64,000 bases of DNA from CAYRVX01 sp964427875 (GTDB lineage: Bacteria > Planctomycetota > Phycisphaerae > SM23-33), in contig CAYRVX010000009.1 of the NCBI GenBank assembly GCA_964427875.1, forward strand, positions 28,706-92,705, read 5' to 3'. The notes below the pieces were generated by a model. The model was not told where the DNA came from, searched no databases, and saw only the letters and a list, made by a program, of their open reading frames with translations. Positions 15,758 through 23,724 of the stretch are shown here, one piece after another (the stretch's first letter is position 1; each line of letters begins with the position of its first letter). A program made the position numbers and the translations under genes.

Positions 15758-18700
15758 ATGAAACCGCCGTCATACCTCGTCCTGCCGCTCGTGCTTCTGA
15801 TCGCCGCCGTGCCGGCCCGGCCGCAGGACGCCGCCGAGCTGGAGCTCGACCACGCGATGTCAACGCAGTTCCAGACCCCGCACGTCAAGTGGGGCCCGCC
15901 GCCCGGCCGCGAGGGCCTGCGGATGATACTCTTCTGCAACGGGCGCGGGACGATCCCCCGCGAGGGCGTCGAGCTGAAGCAGCGGTTCGGCTTCGACGTC
16001 GACGCCGTCTTCTGGGCCCGGATCGTGGACTCGACGAAGCAGGGCTGGCACGGCGGCGAGCTGGGCACAAAACGCATGCTCCGCCTCGTGGAGAAGCCCC
16101 ACGACTGCTACGTCTTCTTCGAGGTCACCCCCGAGAAGCTCGGCGGCGAGATGCAGTACAAGCTGCTGAAGCGCATCACCGAAGGCTCCGGGCTCGTCCT
16201 GGTCGGGCGAAGCGACCAGCGGATCCTCAAGCCGAAGAACCGCCTCGAAAAGCTGCCCGCCTTCCTCGCCCGCACCGGCGCGAAGGCGGCGTTCCGCGTC
16301 GGCAAGGGCCGCGGCCTCATCCTGCCCAAGCGGCCGAACATCCCCTACGACCTCGGCTGGCAGAGCGATTACGAGGCCTGGCAGGAGCGCCTCGGGCGCG
16401 CGGTCCTCTGGGCGGCCGGCTGGCAGCCCGACGCCAGCCTGCCCGAGGCCGCCGTGGACAGGCCCGCCATCGACCGGGCGGGGCTTCCGGGCGAGCTGAT
16501 CACGGTCAGCTGGCGCAGCCCCGCGGCCCGGCCGCTGACGATCGACCTGACGCTGCGGCGGCGCGACGGCGTGAGCCTCTCCCTGCCGGCTGAGAAAACG
16601 CAGGCGCGGGAAGGCAGCCTGCGGCGATCCGTGCCGCGGCTTCGCGCCGGGCGCTATCACCTGGATGTCTTCGTCCGCAGCAAGCGCGGCAAGGAGAGCT
16701 GGGCGACGGTGCCGCTGGAGATCACCTCGGCCCGGCGCGTCGAGGCCGTTCAGCTCCAGCGCGACTCTGGCGAGGTCGGCGAGCGCGTTGGCGGCACCGT
16801 GTCTCTCGCCGGCCCGGCGAACGCGAAGCAGAGTGTGGAAGTGCGCCTTCGCGACCGCCGCGAGCGCGTCCTCGACCGCGCCCGCCTGCCGGCGAAGGAG
16901 AACGTGCGGTTCGACTTCCCCGTGCGATCGTGGATGCCGATGCTCCTGCGCGTCGAGGCCGCGATCCTCGAGCCCGACGGCGCCGAGATCGCCGCCGCCC
17001 ACGCCTGGTTCCACGTGGTGAAGCGCCACCGAGACCGGTTCAACTTCCTGATCTGGGACACGCCCCGCGGGGCGGCGGCACCGTACGCCGAGGAAAGCCT
17101 CGCCCGTCTGGGCGCGACGCTCCAGCTCGGCGGCGGCAGCCCCGCGCGAATGCTCGCCGCCTACGACGTCGCCTGGGTGCCCTACACCACGCGCATCCTC
17201 GAGAGCTTCGATTCGGGGGGGATCATGAAGCCCTCCTGCTGGAACGACGAGGCGAAGGTGCTCCCGCGGATCGCCGCCCTGGCCGAGAAGTACCGTCCCG
17301 CCCGCCGGCACGGCGTGTTCGCCTACTCCCTGGGCGATGAGAACCACGTCCGCGGCTCGTGCCTCAGCCGCCACTGCCTGGCCGCCTACCGCAAGTACCT
17401 CGCCGGCGTCTACCGCACGATCGACGCATTGAACGCATCGTGGGGCAGCGCCTACCGAGGCTTCGGCGAGGTGCGCCTGCTCGATCCCAACGACAATCTC
17501 GCCGCCGAGGCCAGGCGCCGCAGGAACTACCCCCGCTGGTACGACCGCGAGGCGTTCCGGTCGTGGAACTACGTTCAGTACTGCAAGAAGTACGCGGCCG
17601 CGTACCGCAAGATCGATCCCAACGCCCTGACCGGCTTCGAGGGGGCCGGCCGGTTCGAGCGCGGCGACGACATCGATCTGTTCGTCCGTGAGCTGGGCTT
17701 CTGGTCGCCGTATCCGGGCACGGCCGACGAGGTGCTCCGGTCCATCGCGCCGAAGGGCTTTCCCCGCGCGAACTGGATGGGCTACCGCAAGGACGCCGAT
17801 TCGCTGATCGGGAAGTACTGGCGGATGGTCACGCGGGGCTGCCCGAGCGTCTGGTGGTGGCGGTGGGACTGCATCGGGCGCTTCCACGGCTTCCTGGCCC
17901 CGCACCTGGGCCCCTGGCCGGCCACACGCGAGCTCGTCAACGAAACGAAGATCGTCCGCGACGGGCTCGGCGACCTGCTGATGCGCTGCGAGATGCTCGA
18001 CGGCGGCGTGGCCATGCTGTTCAGCCACCCCTCCACGTACGCCAACCGCATCGAGAGCGGCGCTACCTATGGCGGCTACGAGAACAACCACCGCGCCTGG
18101 CACCGCGCGATCCGCGGGCTGGGGCTGAACTTCCGCTACGTCACCGACCGCCAGCTCCGCCGCGGCGAGTTCGACGCGAAGCGATACAAGGTCCTCATCC
18201 TCTCGCAGGCCGAGGCCATCGGCCCAAAGGAGGCCGAGGTCATTGAGGCCTTCGTTCGCGGCGGAGGGCACGTCATCGCCGACGTTCGCCCTGGCATCTA
18301 CGACGGCCGCTGCAAGCCGCTGGCGGCCGGCTGCCTGGATGGGCTCTTCGGCATTCGCCGCACCGCGCGGGCAGCCGCGAAGAAAGGCAAAGGGACGATC
18401 CGCTTTAGAGACCTGCGGCTGGGCCTGGACGAGGCCCTCTGTGACGGCGGCGTTCAGCTCGCGGCGGGCGAGGCGAACGGCCGCTGCGGGGATGTCCCGC
18501 TGATGATCGTCAACAAGTCGGGGAGGGGCCGGGTGAGGCTCTTGAACTTCAGCATGACCTCCTATCCGCGGCTCGAGGACGCCGCGACGCCGGAGATGGC
18601 CGCGGTGATCCTGTCGCGGGTGTTCCGCGAGGCGGGCGTGCGGCCGTTGGCCCGCGTGCTGGCCGGCAACACGCCCGTGCGGAACCTCGAGATCGTCCGT

Positions 18701-19192
18701 TGGCTAAACGGCGAACTGAACATCCTGGCGCTCTTCCGCCACAAGGGACCCGACGAGGACGTTCGCCTCTTCTTCAGCGGGGGCTGGTGCGTCCGCGACC
18801 TGCGGCATCGCCGCTCGTTCGGCCCCCAGCAGGTTTACCCCACGAAGGTATACGGCTCGCGACCGACGTTCCTGGTGGTCGGCCAGAAGCCCCTTGCCGG
18901 CCTGCGGGCGACGCTGTCGAAGGAAACGGTCGCCCCCGGCGAGCGCCCGCGCCTGCGGCTGGAGGTTCCCCGTGCGGCCGGGCTGCACGCCGCGCGGATC
19001 CGCGCGACGGCGCCCGACGGAAGGCCCGCCGACTGGCTGGACCAGGTCGTCCTCGTCGGCGCCGAGCCGAAGGAAGTCACGCTGCCCATCGCCTGCAACG
19101 ATCCGCCGGGAGCGTGGAAGATACGCGCGATCGACCTGTTCACCGAGAAGGGCGTCGAGGTCACGCTGAACGTCTCGAAGCCGGGGAGGTAA
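15758..19192 (+). CDS. Very large secreted GH42-like beta-galactosidase family protein
   Basis: A 1144-residue secreted protein with signal peptide YLVLPLVLLIAAVPARPQ. The ATG has AGGAG at a good distance. Residues ~50-420 are beta-rich domains. The TIM barrel starts near 425 (RFNFLIWDTPRG) and contains FAYSLGDENHVRGSC, where the Glu in GDEN is the best acid/base candidate, and RKYLAGVYRTIDALNASWG. A GATase-like trimerisation domain follows (KVLILSQAEAIGPKEAEVIE, GGGHVIADVRPG). This matches GH42-type enzymes; the substrate may be a beta-galactoside or related glycan. The following CBM9 gene starts five bases later, so the two are probably co-expressed. Confidence 0.8.
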   Translation: MKPPSYLVLPLVLLIAAVPARPQDAAELELDHAMSTQFQTPHVKWGPPPGREGLRMILFCNGRGTIPREGVELKQRFGFDVDAVFWARIVDSTKQGWHGGELGTKRMLRLVEKPHDCYVFFEVTPEKLGGEMQYKLLKRITEGSGLVLVGRSDQRILKPKNRLEKLPAFLARTGAKAAFRVGKGRGLILPKRPNIPYDLGWQSDYEAWQERLGRAVLWAAGWQPDASLPEAAVDRPAIDRAGLPGELITVSWRSPAARPLTIDLTLRRRDGVSLSLPAEKTQAREGSLRRSVPRLRAGRYHLDVFVRSKRGKESWATVPLEITSARRVEAVQLQRDSGEVGERVGGTVSLAGPANAKQSVEVRLRDRRERVLDRARLPAKENVRFDFPVRSWMPMLLRVEAAILEPDGAEIAAAHAWFHVVKRHRDRFNFLIWDTPRGAAAPYAEESLARLGATLQLGGGSPARMLAAYDVAWVPYTTRILESFDSGGIMKPSCWNDEAKVLPRIAALAEKYRPARRHGVFAYSLGDENHVRGSCLSRHCLAAYRKYLAGVYRTIDALNASWGSAYRGFGEVRLLDPNDNLAAEARRRRNYPRWYDREAFRSWNYVQYCKKYAAAYRKIDPNALTGFEGAGRFERGDDIDLFVRELGFWSPYPGTADEVLRSIAPKGFPRANWMGYRKDADSLIGKYWRMVTRGCPSVWWWRWDCIGRFHGFLAPHLGPWPATRELVNETKIVRDGLGDLLMRCEMLDGGVAMLFSHPSTYANRIESGATYGGYENNHRAWHRAIRGLGLNFRYVTDRQLRRGEFDAKRYKVLILSQAEAIGPKEAEVIEAFVRGGGHVIADVRPGIYDGRCKPLAAGCLDGLFGIRRTARAAAKKGKGTIRFRDLRLGLDEALCDGGVQLAAGEANGRCGDVPLMIVNKSGRGRVRLLNFSMTSYPRLEDAATPEMAAVILSRVFREAGVRPLARVLAGNTPVRNLEIVRWLNGELNILALFRHKGPDEDVRLFFSGGWCVRDLRHRRSFGPQQVYPTKVYGSRPTFLVVGQKPLAGLRATLSKETVAPGERPRLRLEVPRAAGLHAARIRATAPDGRPADWLDQVVLVGAEPKEVTLPIACNDPPGAWKIRAIDLFTEKGVEVTLNVSKPGR

Positions 19193-19196
19193 CGCC

Positions 19197-20252
19197 ATGG
19201 AACGCCGGCTGTTGGTCTGCGTGTTGGTTTGCCCCGTTGCGGGCGTCGTGCTCGGCGCGGACGACTATCCGATCAAGGTCTACCCGTGCCCGCGGCTTTC
19301 GCCGGCGCCGAAGATCGACGGCGACCTGTCGGAGGCGTGCTGGAAGAAGGCGCCCCTCGTGAGCGGCTTTACGCACTACAACAAGCCCGACCTCGTGGAC
19401 GTGCAGACGTCCTTCCGCGTCGGATACGACGAGCGGCACCTCTACTTCGCCGTCCACTGCGACGAGGCAAAGCCCGCGAAGCTCACCGCCAGCCACGCCG
19501 GCCGAGACTCCAAGGAGTGCTTCCGCGGCGAGGCCGTCGAGATCTTCCTCGACCCCAACCACGATCACGCCAACTACTACCAGTTCGCCGCGAACCTGGC
19601 GGGGTCGTTCTACGACGCGGTCAAGACCGACCCGATCTGGAACAGCGCTTCGGTCCTGAAGACGAAGCTCGGCGCCCGCGGCTGGGGGCTGGAGCTGGCC
19701 GTCCCGTGGCGGGACCTGGGCGTCGCGGCGCCCGGGCCGGGCAAGGTCCTGGGCTTCAACGTCTGCCGCGACCGCCACGTCGGCCAGGCGAGGCAATGGT
19801 CCAACTGGTCGCAGACCATGGCGAACTTCCACGACCCCAAGCGGTTCGCCCACCTGGTGCTCTCGCCGACGGACGAGATGCTTGGCTCGCTGGGCGGCGA
19901 GTTCCGCAAGGGCGGCCGCGGCGGGCCCGTTCGCATCTTCGGCCGCGAGGGACGCTCCGGAAAGGCCTACCTCACGATGGCCCGCAAGGGGCTGTCGCGC
20001 CTGGACGCGCTGGTGGAGGAGATCGCCAGGGAGGGCAAGGCGGAGCCGCTGGCACCGGCCCGCGCGGAAGTGGCCGAGCGGCTCGAGACGGCCCGCCACC
20101 TCCTCCAGCCGCTCCGCACGCGGGTCCGCTCCGGCAAGCCGCTGGGCGCGGCTAAGTGGGGCCGAATGAGCGTTCAGATCGCCGGGCTGGAGAAACGCCT
20201 CGGCGAGCTCCTCTGGGAGGCCCGCCTGGCGGCCCTGCTGAAAGAGATATGA
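19197..20252 (+). CDS. Secreted CBM9-like carbohydrate-binding protein
   Basis: A 351-residue protein with a signal peptide (LLVCVLVCPVAGVVLGADD). Residues ~35-230 form a CBM9/DOMON-like beta sandwich: PKIDGDLSEACWKKAPLV, HLYFAVHCDE, GEAVEIFLDPNHDH, GWGLELAVPWRDLG. The C-terminal ~100 residues are helical and may be a coiled coil. CBM9 modules bind xylan, cellulose or other sugars. The ATG follows a GGGGAGG site that overlaps the stop codon of the GH42-like gene. Confidence 0.85.
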   Translation: MERRLLVCVLVCPVAGVVLGADDYPIKVYPCPRLSPAPKIDGDLSEACWKKAPLVSGFTHYNKPDLVDVQTSFRVGYDERHLYFAVHCDEAKPAKLTASHAGRDSKECFRGEAVEIFLDPNHDHANYYQFAANLAGSFYDAVKTDPIWNSASVLKTKLGARGWGLELAVPWRDLGVAAPGPGKVLGFNVCRDRHVGQARQWSNWSQTMANFHDPKRFAHLVLSPTDEMLGSLGGEFRKGGRGGPVRIFGREGRSGKAYLTMARKGLSRLDALVEEIAREGKAEPLAPARAEVAERLETARHLLQPLRTRVRSGKPLGAAKWGRMSVQIAGLEKRLGELLWEARLAALLKEI

Positions 20253-20288
20253 CGCCCTGATTCGGGCGCGGCCGCCATACGCACCCCC

Positions 20289-20332
20289 ATCCGGCCGCAA
20301 AAAAGGCTCCAGGCGGAATTTGCATCCGGCCG
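20289..20332. repeat. Pair of 10-base direct repeats upstream of the REC-GGDEF gene
   Basis: The sequence catccggccg occurs at 20289 and again at 20323, 34 bases apart. The spacing is close to three helical turns, which would suit an operator. No clear promoter can be placed in the 20253-20459 stretch. Confidence 0.35.
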
Positions 20333-20459
20333 ACTGTAATACGATCTTTAGTGTAGAGGGCACCTACCCCGGCATCGGAGCTCGCGTGGCGGTGGCACAA
20401 GGGGCCGGCGGCAGGTATGGGCCTGAACCTCGATGTAGTGCGCGAGGAGACGTCGTAGA

Positions 20460-21389
20460 ATGCATGCAATGGATGGACAACCCGTCCTGATCGTCGAGGA
20501 CGACGAGGACGACTGCCGACTGCTGGAGAGCCGGCTCACGGAGTACGGCCATCGGGTGACGGCGGCACACAGCGGGCAGGAGGCACTCGACCTCGTGCGC
20601 GACTTGGCCCCGCAGTTGATCCTCCTGAAGGTGTCTCTGCCCGGCATGGACGGGTTCGAGGTCTGCCGGCGGCTGAAGGCCGATCGCGACACGCGGGACA
20701 TCCCGATCGTCTTCCTCACCGCGGCGGGCGAGGAGATCGACAAGATGAACGGCCTGCACGTCGGCGGGCTGGACTATATCTCCACGCCGTTCGACGACGC
20801 CGAGCTGCTGGCGCGGACGACCTGGGCCCTGCGCCTGAAGCAGTTGCAGGATGAGCTGAGCGTCCCGGCCGAGGAGGACAAGCTCACCGGGCTGCTCAAC
20901 AGCTCGTTCTTCAACGTGCAGTACCATCGCGAATGCAACCGCTCCCGGCGGTACGACTCGCTGTTCGCGGTGGTCATGGTGGACGTCGACCGTTTCCAGC
21001 AGGTCAACAGCCTCCACGGGGCGGCCTTCGGGGACCTGGTCCTGAAGGAGCTGGCCACCATCCTGCGCGAGCAGACCCGCGAGAGCGATTACGTCGCCCG
21101 CTGGGGGAGCAACGAATTCGTCCTGATGCTGCCGGAGGGGGACCTGCCCAAGGCGATTCGGTTCGCCAAGAAGCTCTACGGCGTGATCGCCGCCCACGAG
21201 TTCGGGCCCGCCGAGACGAAGATCCGGCTGACGGTCAGCATCGGCGTGGCCTCCCGGCAGAACCTCGGCGGAAGGGACCCCGGCGAACTGCTCAAGCTCG
21301 CCCGGGAGTCCCTCCACACCGCAAAGGAGCAAGGGGGCGACAAGATCGTCTATCACACGTGCGGCGAATTCAACACGGCGCACCTCTGA
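20460..21389 (+). CDS. Degenerate response regulator with receiver and GGDEF domains
   Basis: A 309-residue protein, receiver ~7-125 and GGDEF ~140-300. In the receiver the acidic cluster (EDDEDD) is present, but the phosphoacceptor position in LILLKVSLPGMDG is Lys57 instead of Asp, and the conserved Lys of the KPF motif is Thr109 (YISTPF). The GGDEF signature is GSNEF (216-220), losing both the second Gly and the metal Asp. The inhibitory c-di-GMP site RxxD (Arg207, Asp210) is intact, and Asp175 of the metal site remains. It is probably a c-di-GMP receptor or an inactive regulator instead of a cyclase. GAGGAGA precedes the start. It converges with the transglutaminase-like gene. Confidence 0.9.
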   Translation: MHAMDGQPVLIVEDDEDDCRLLESRLTEYGHRVTAAHSGQEALDLVRDLAPQLILLKVSLPGMDGFEVCRRLKADRDTRDIPIVFLTAAGEEIDKMNGLHVGGLDYISTPFDDAELLARTTWALRLKQLQDELSVPAEEDKLTGLLNSSFFNVQYHRECNRSRRYDSLFAVVMVDVDRFQQVNSLHGAAFGDLVLKELATILREQTRESDYVARWGSNEFVLMLPEGDLPKAIRFAKKLYGVIAAHEFGPAETKIRLTVSIGVASRQNLGGRDPGELLKLARESLHTAKEQGGDKIVYHTCGEFNTAHL

Positions 21390-21407
21390 CGAAGGGCCGA
21401 TCCCGGC

Positions 21408-22085
21408 TCAGGGGCCTGCCCGCGGCAGCGACGCCGCCTGCATGAGGACCCGCTCGAGCCTCGGCGACGGTCCGCACGTGACGGTGTATGCGTGCGGGCG
21501 ATCCGGCGACGGTATCCGCTCCACGTGGCGGGCGGGTCTGCCGTCGGCCCGTTGCCACTCGTGAGTGACCGCAAGCGGCGGGCGGTCGGGCAGGTAGTAG
21601 GGGTCGGAGGGGTCCCGCTGGCGGCTGATCAGCGTCGGGTCGGCGAGGCAGTCGGCGTAGGAGGCGATCGTCCCCTCCTCGGGCGGATGCCTGCGATGGT
21701 AGGCCTGGAGGTCGCCGTCGAAGAGGTGCCACGCGCCGTCGTAGGACACCTCCGTCGCCTCGTGCCCCTTGAGCCGGGGGATGCGGGCGGCCTGGAAACC
21801 GGCGTCGGCGTACAGCACCGCCAGCGTGTTGGCCGTCACGCCGCAGATCGACCAGCCGAACACGTTGAACAGCTTGACCGGGTCGTACACGAAGTGCCCG
21901 GTGAGCCTCTCGACGGCCGGGCAGTAATGGTAGAAGCCCTCGGCCTTGTCCACGAGGAGCCGCCAGACGGCCACGGCAAGCTCCTCGCCGCTCCTGGCGG
22001 CCAGGCGGCCACTGGCGAGCATGGACGCGATGCTGCGGAAGTCCGTCCATTTCGGCGAGATGATATGGGGCGAGATGATCAGCAT
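21408..22085 (-). CDS. Short transglutaminase-like protein (possibly truncated)
   Basis: From the in-frame ATG at 22085 it codes for 225 residues (MLIISPHIISPKWTDFRS). A transglutaminase-like Cys-His-Asp set is visible: GWSICGVTANTLAVLYADAG, then GHEATEVSYDGAWHLFDGD. Planctomycete relatives are often several times longer and secreted, so this may be an N-terminal fragment; the C-terminus ends without further domains. The start is unclear: ATG 22151 and GTG codons upstream are in frame, and no good ribosome site is seen. A TTGACA at 22199-22204 on the minus strand could be a -35. Positions 22086-22527 otherwise hold only regulatory sequence. Confidence 0.55.
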   Translation of the reverse strand: MLIISPHIISPKWTDFRSIASMLASGRLAARSGEELAVAVWRLLVDKAEGFYHYCPAVERLTGHFVYDPVKLFNVFGWSICGVTANTLAVLYADAGFQAARIPRLKGHEATEVSYDGAWHLFDGDLQAYHRRHPPEEGTIASYADCLADPTLISRQRDPSDPYYLPDRPPLAVTHEWQRADGRPARHVERIPSPDRPHAYTVTCGPSPRLERVLMQAASLPRAGP

Positions 22086-22305
22086 CCTGCAACTCGGAAT
22101 GCGCTCGCGGGCGAACGATGGGTAAATCACGCCGCAATCGCGGCGCACCATCACTGACGCACCATTCTCGGATGCGACACCAGCAATGCAAGCGTCCGTG
22201 TCAAATGTTGCGGTATGCGACCCCACCGTGTGCAGGCGGATGCAGTGACGGGGGATGGCCACTTCCCGGTCCGGGCGGTGAGCAGCTCGGGTCCGCAAGA
22301 ATGCC

Positions 22306-22334
22306 TTGCCAATCCATTGCGCTGCCGCTATGAT
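22306..22334 (+). promoter_or_regulatory. Promoter of the PD-(D/E)XK gene pair
   Basis: TTGCCA, 17-base spacer, TATGAT: five of six matches in each box. Transcription would start near 22341, giving a leader of about 187 nt before the first nuclease gene. Confidence 0.6.
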
Positions 22335-22527
22335 AACGGGTGCGTGGGCCTGTGTTCTGCCGGACCACAACGGCTGATGCCCGACTGGCGGAGAGCTCCT
22401 CTGGAGAGCACCGACCGTTAGGGTCTGGCCATCTTGTTTACCGGGCCTGAGTACTGAGGCGCGAAGTCCCGAGCGTTGGGTCGCGCACGGCGGGACGGTG
22501 TCGCATTGTCGATTCATGAGGTCCACC

Positions 22528-23034
22528 ATGAGCAGCGAAGTGGCAAGCGAGGATCGGCTCCGAACAGCGAGGGAGAAGTGCCTCTCCGCCGAGTCCCTCG
22601 ATGAGAAAGGCCGCGCGTTCCAAGACCTCGTTGCAGCCTTCTTTGAAGCGATCCCAGGCATCGAAGTGCAGGCTCGCGAGCAGAAGCTGGCAGAGGATAG
22701 GGCCGACCTTGTCCTATGGAACGACGGGATCGACCCCATTGGGGAGGGCCTGGACCGGGTGATCATCGTCGAGTGCAAGGCGCGAGAGAAGCCTATCGGC
22801 CAGACCAGCATACGGGAGATGGTTCACAGGATCAAGTCGCACGGTCTGCACTCCGGCGTTCTTGCGACGACATCCAGATTCTCCAAGGCCGCTCAGGAAG
22901 AGGCCCGGCGTGCCCTCTCACACGATCAAGTCAAGCTCCTCCTCCTGGACAGGAAGACCTTCGCCAAAGTCCGCTCTGGCAAGGATGCCCGAGATGCACT
23001 CAAGCGCCAGTATGCCGACCTCTTCCTGAAGTAG
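22528..23034 (+). CDS. PD-(D/E)XK nuclease-fold protein (Mrr-like), first of pair
   Basis: A 168-residue small protein with a restriction-endonuclease-like fold. The core reads ADLVLWNDG, where the Asp is the first metal ligand, then VIIVECKARE, the E-x-K catalytic strand. A helical N-terminus (GRAFQDLVAAFFEAIPGIEV) precedes it, as in Mrr-type enzymes. ATG 22528 is chosen for AGG six bases upstream. No methyltransferase or DNA-recognition subunit lies nearby. Base composition is visibly less GC-rich than the neighbours, suggesting transfer. It could be a defence or repair nuclease; target unknown. Confidence 0.75.
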   Translation: MSSEVASEDRLRTAREKCLSAESLDEKGRAFQDLVAAFFEAIPGIEVQAREQKLAEDRADLVLWNDGIDPIGEGLDRVIIVECKAREKPIGQTSIREMVHRIKSHGLHSGVLATTSRFSKAAQEEARRALSHDQVKLLLLDRKTFAKVRSGKDARDALKRQYADLFLK

Positions 23035-23063
23035 CTCCGGGCGAGCAAAGTGGAGCATCCCGA

Positions 23064-23600
23064 ATGAAGGCCGCTGCGGTGCGGGCTAGCATATTCGATG
23101 CCGTGACCTATGCATCGCTCGTGAAACTGGCTGAGCGAGCTCGGAAGCCACTTCAGAAGGGCCGGAAACTCGAGGACTTGGTGCAGTACCTTCTGAGCAC
23201 AGTCCCCGGTCTCGAGATCCAGGCACGCGATTTCCGAGGGCCCTCTGAGGAGGTCGATCTCGTTGTCTGGAACCAGTCGCACGACACGGTCTTCTCAGAC
23301 TGGGATTCCGTTATCTTCGTCGAGTGTAAGAACTGGTCATCTCGGATCGGCGTTCCGGAGGTGGTGGTGTTCATCGATCGACTCAGACGGGCTGGCTTGA
23401 GGAATGGCCTTCTTGTGGCCCGCAACGGCGTGACGGGCACTGCGCGTACAGATGCCAGGCTGTTGCTGGGAGAGACGCTCCGTGATCATATCCGTATCGT
23501 CGTCATCACCCTCGCCGAACTGGGCGCGATCAGCAGCCTGCACGAGTTCCTGGATCTCTGCAAGAGGAAGTACTGCGGGGCATTCCTGCGGCAGATGTGA
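23064..23600 (+). CDS. PD-(D/E)XK nuclease-fold protein (Mrr-like), second of pair
   Basis: A 178-residue paralogue of the preceding gene. The two align across the core: KLEDLVQYLLSTVPGLEIQAR against the first protein's FQDLVAAFFEAIPGIEVQAR, EVDLVVWN against ADLVLWND, and VIFVECKNWSSRIG against VIIVECKAREKPIG. It therefore keeps the D...E-x-K site. It starts 29 bases after the first gene with GGAG eight bases upstream of the ATG, so the pair is an operon. Both proteins might form a heterodimer. The gene ends in a lower-GC islet before the ABC transporter cluster on the other strand. Confidence 0.75.
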   Translation: MKAAAVRASIFDAVTYASLVKLAERARKPLQKGRKLEDLVQYLLSTVPGLEIQARDFRGPSEEVDLVVWNQSHDTVFSDWDSVIFVECKNWSSRIGVPEVVVFIDRLRRAGLRNGLLVARNGVTGTARTDARLLLGETLRDHIRIVVITLAELGAISSLHEFLDLCKRKYCGAFLRQM

Positions 23601-23708
23601 CTTTGTGTTCGCCTGGCGGGGCAGACCTCCGACCCCGCTGTCCTGACCTGGGAGAGCCGCTCGCCCGAGTCTAGGACTGTCCGCAACGCTGCGATCCCCG
23701 GTCGAGTC

Positions 23709-23724
23709 GGCGCGGCTTCGCGCC
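23709..23724 (+). terminator. Possible terminator after the nuclease pair
   Basis: A 6-bp perfect stem (GGCGCG/CGCGCC) with loop GCTT is followed by TATTTCT. It lies just beyond the stop codon of the minus-strand permease gene and could serve the plus-strand nuclease pair. The T-run is weak. Confidence 0.35.

Noticed and set aside
15860..18271. 803-residue open frame on the minus strand
   Set aside because: Shadow of the GH42-like gene; no domain or ribosome site.
20266..20305. Terminator from GCGGCCG/CGGCCGC near an A-run
   Set aside because: On the plus strand the stem is followed by A, not T; on the minus strand the T-run comes before the stem.
21408..22811. 467-residue version of the transglutaminase-like protein
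   Set aside because: The part before residue ~240 overlaps the nuclease gene on the other strand and has no resemblance to a protein domain.
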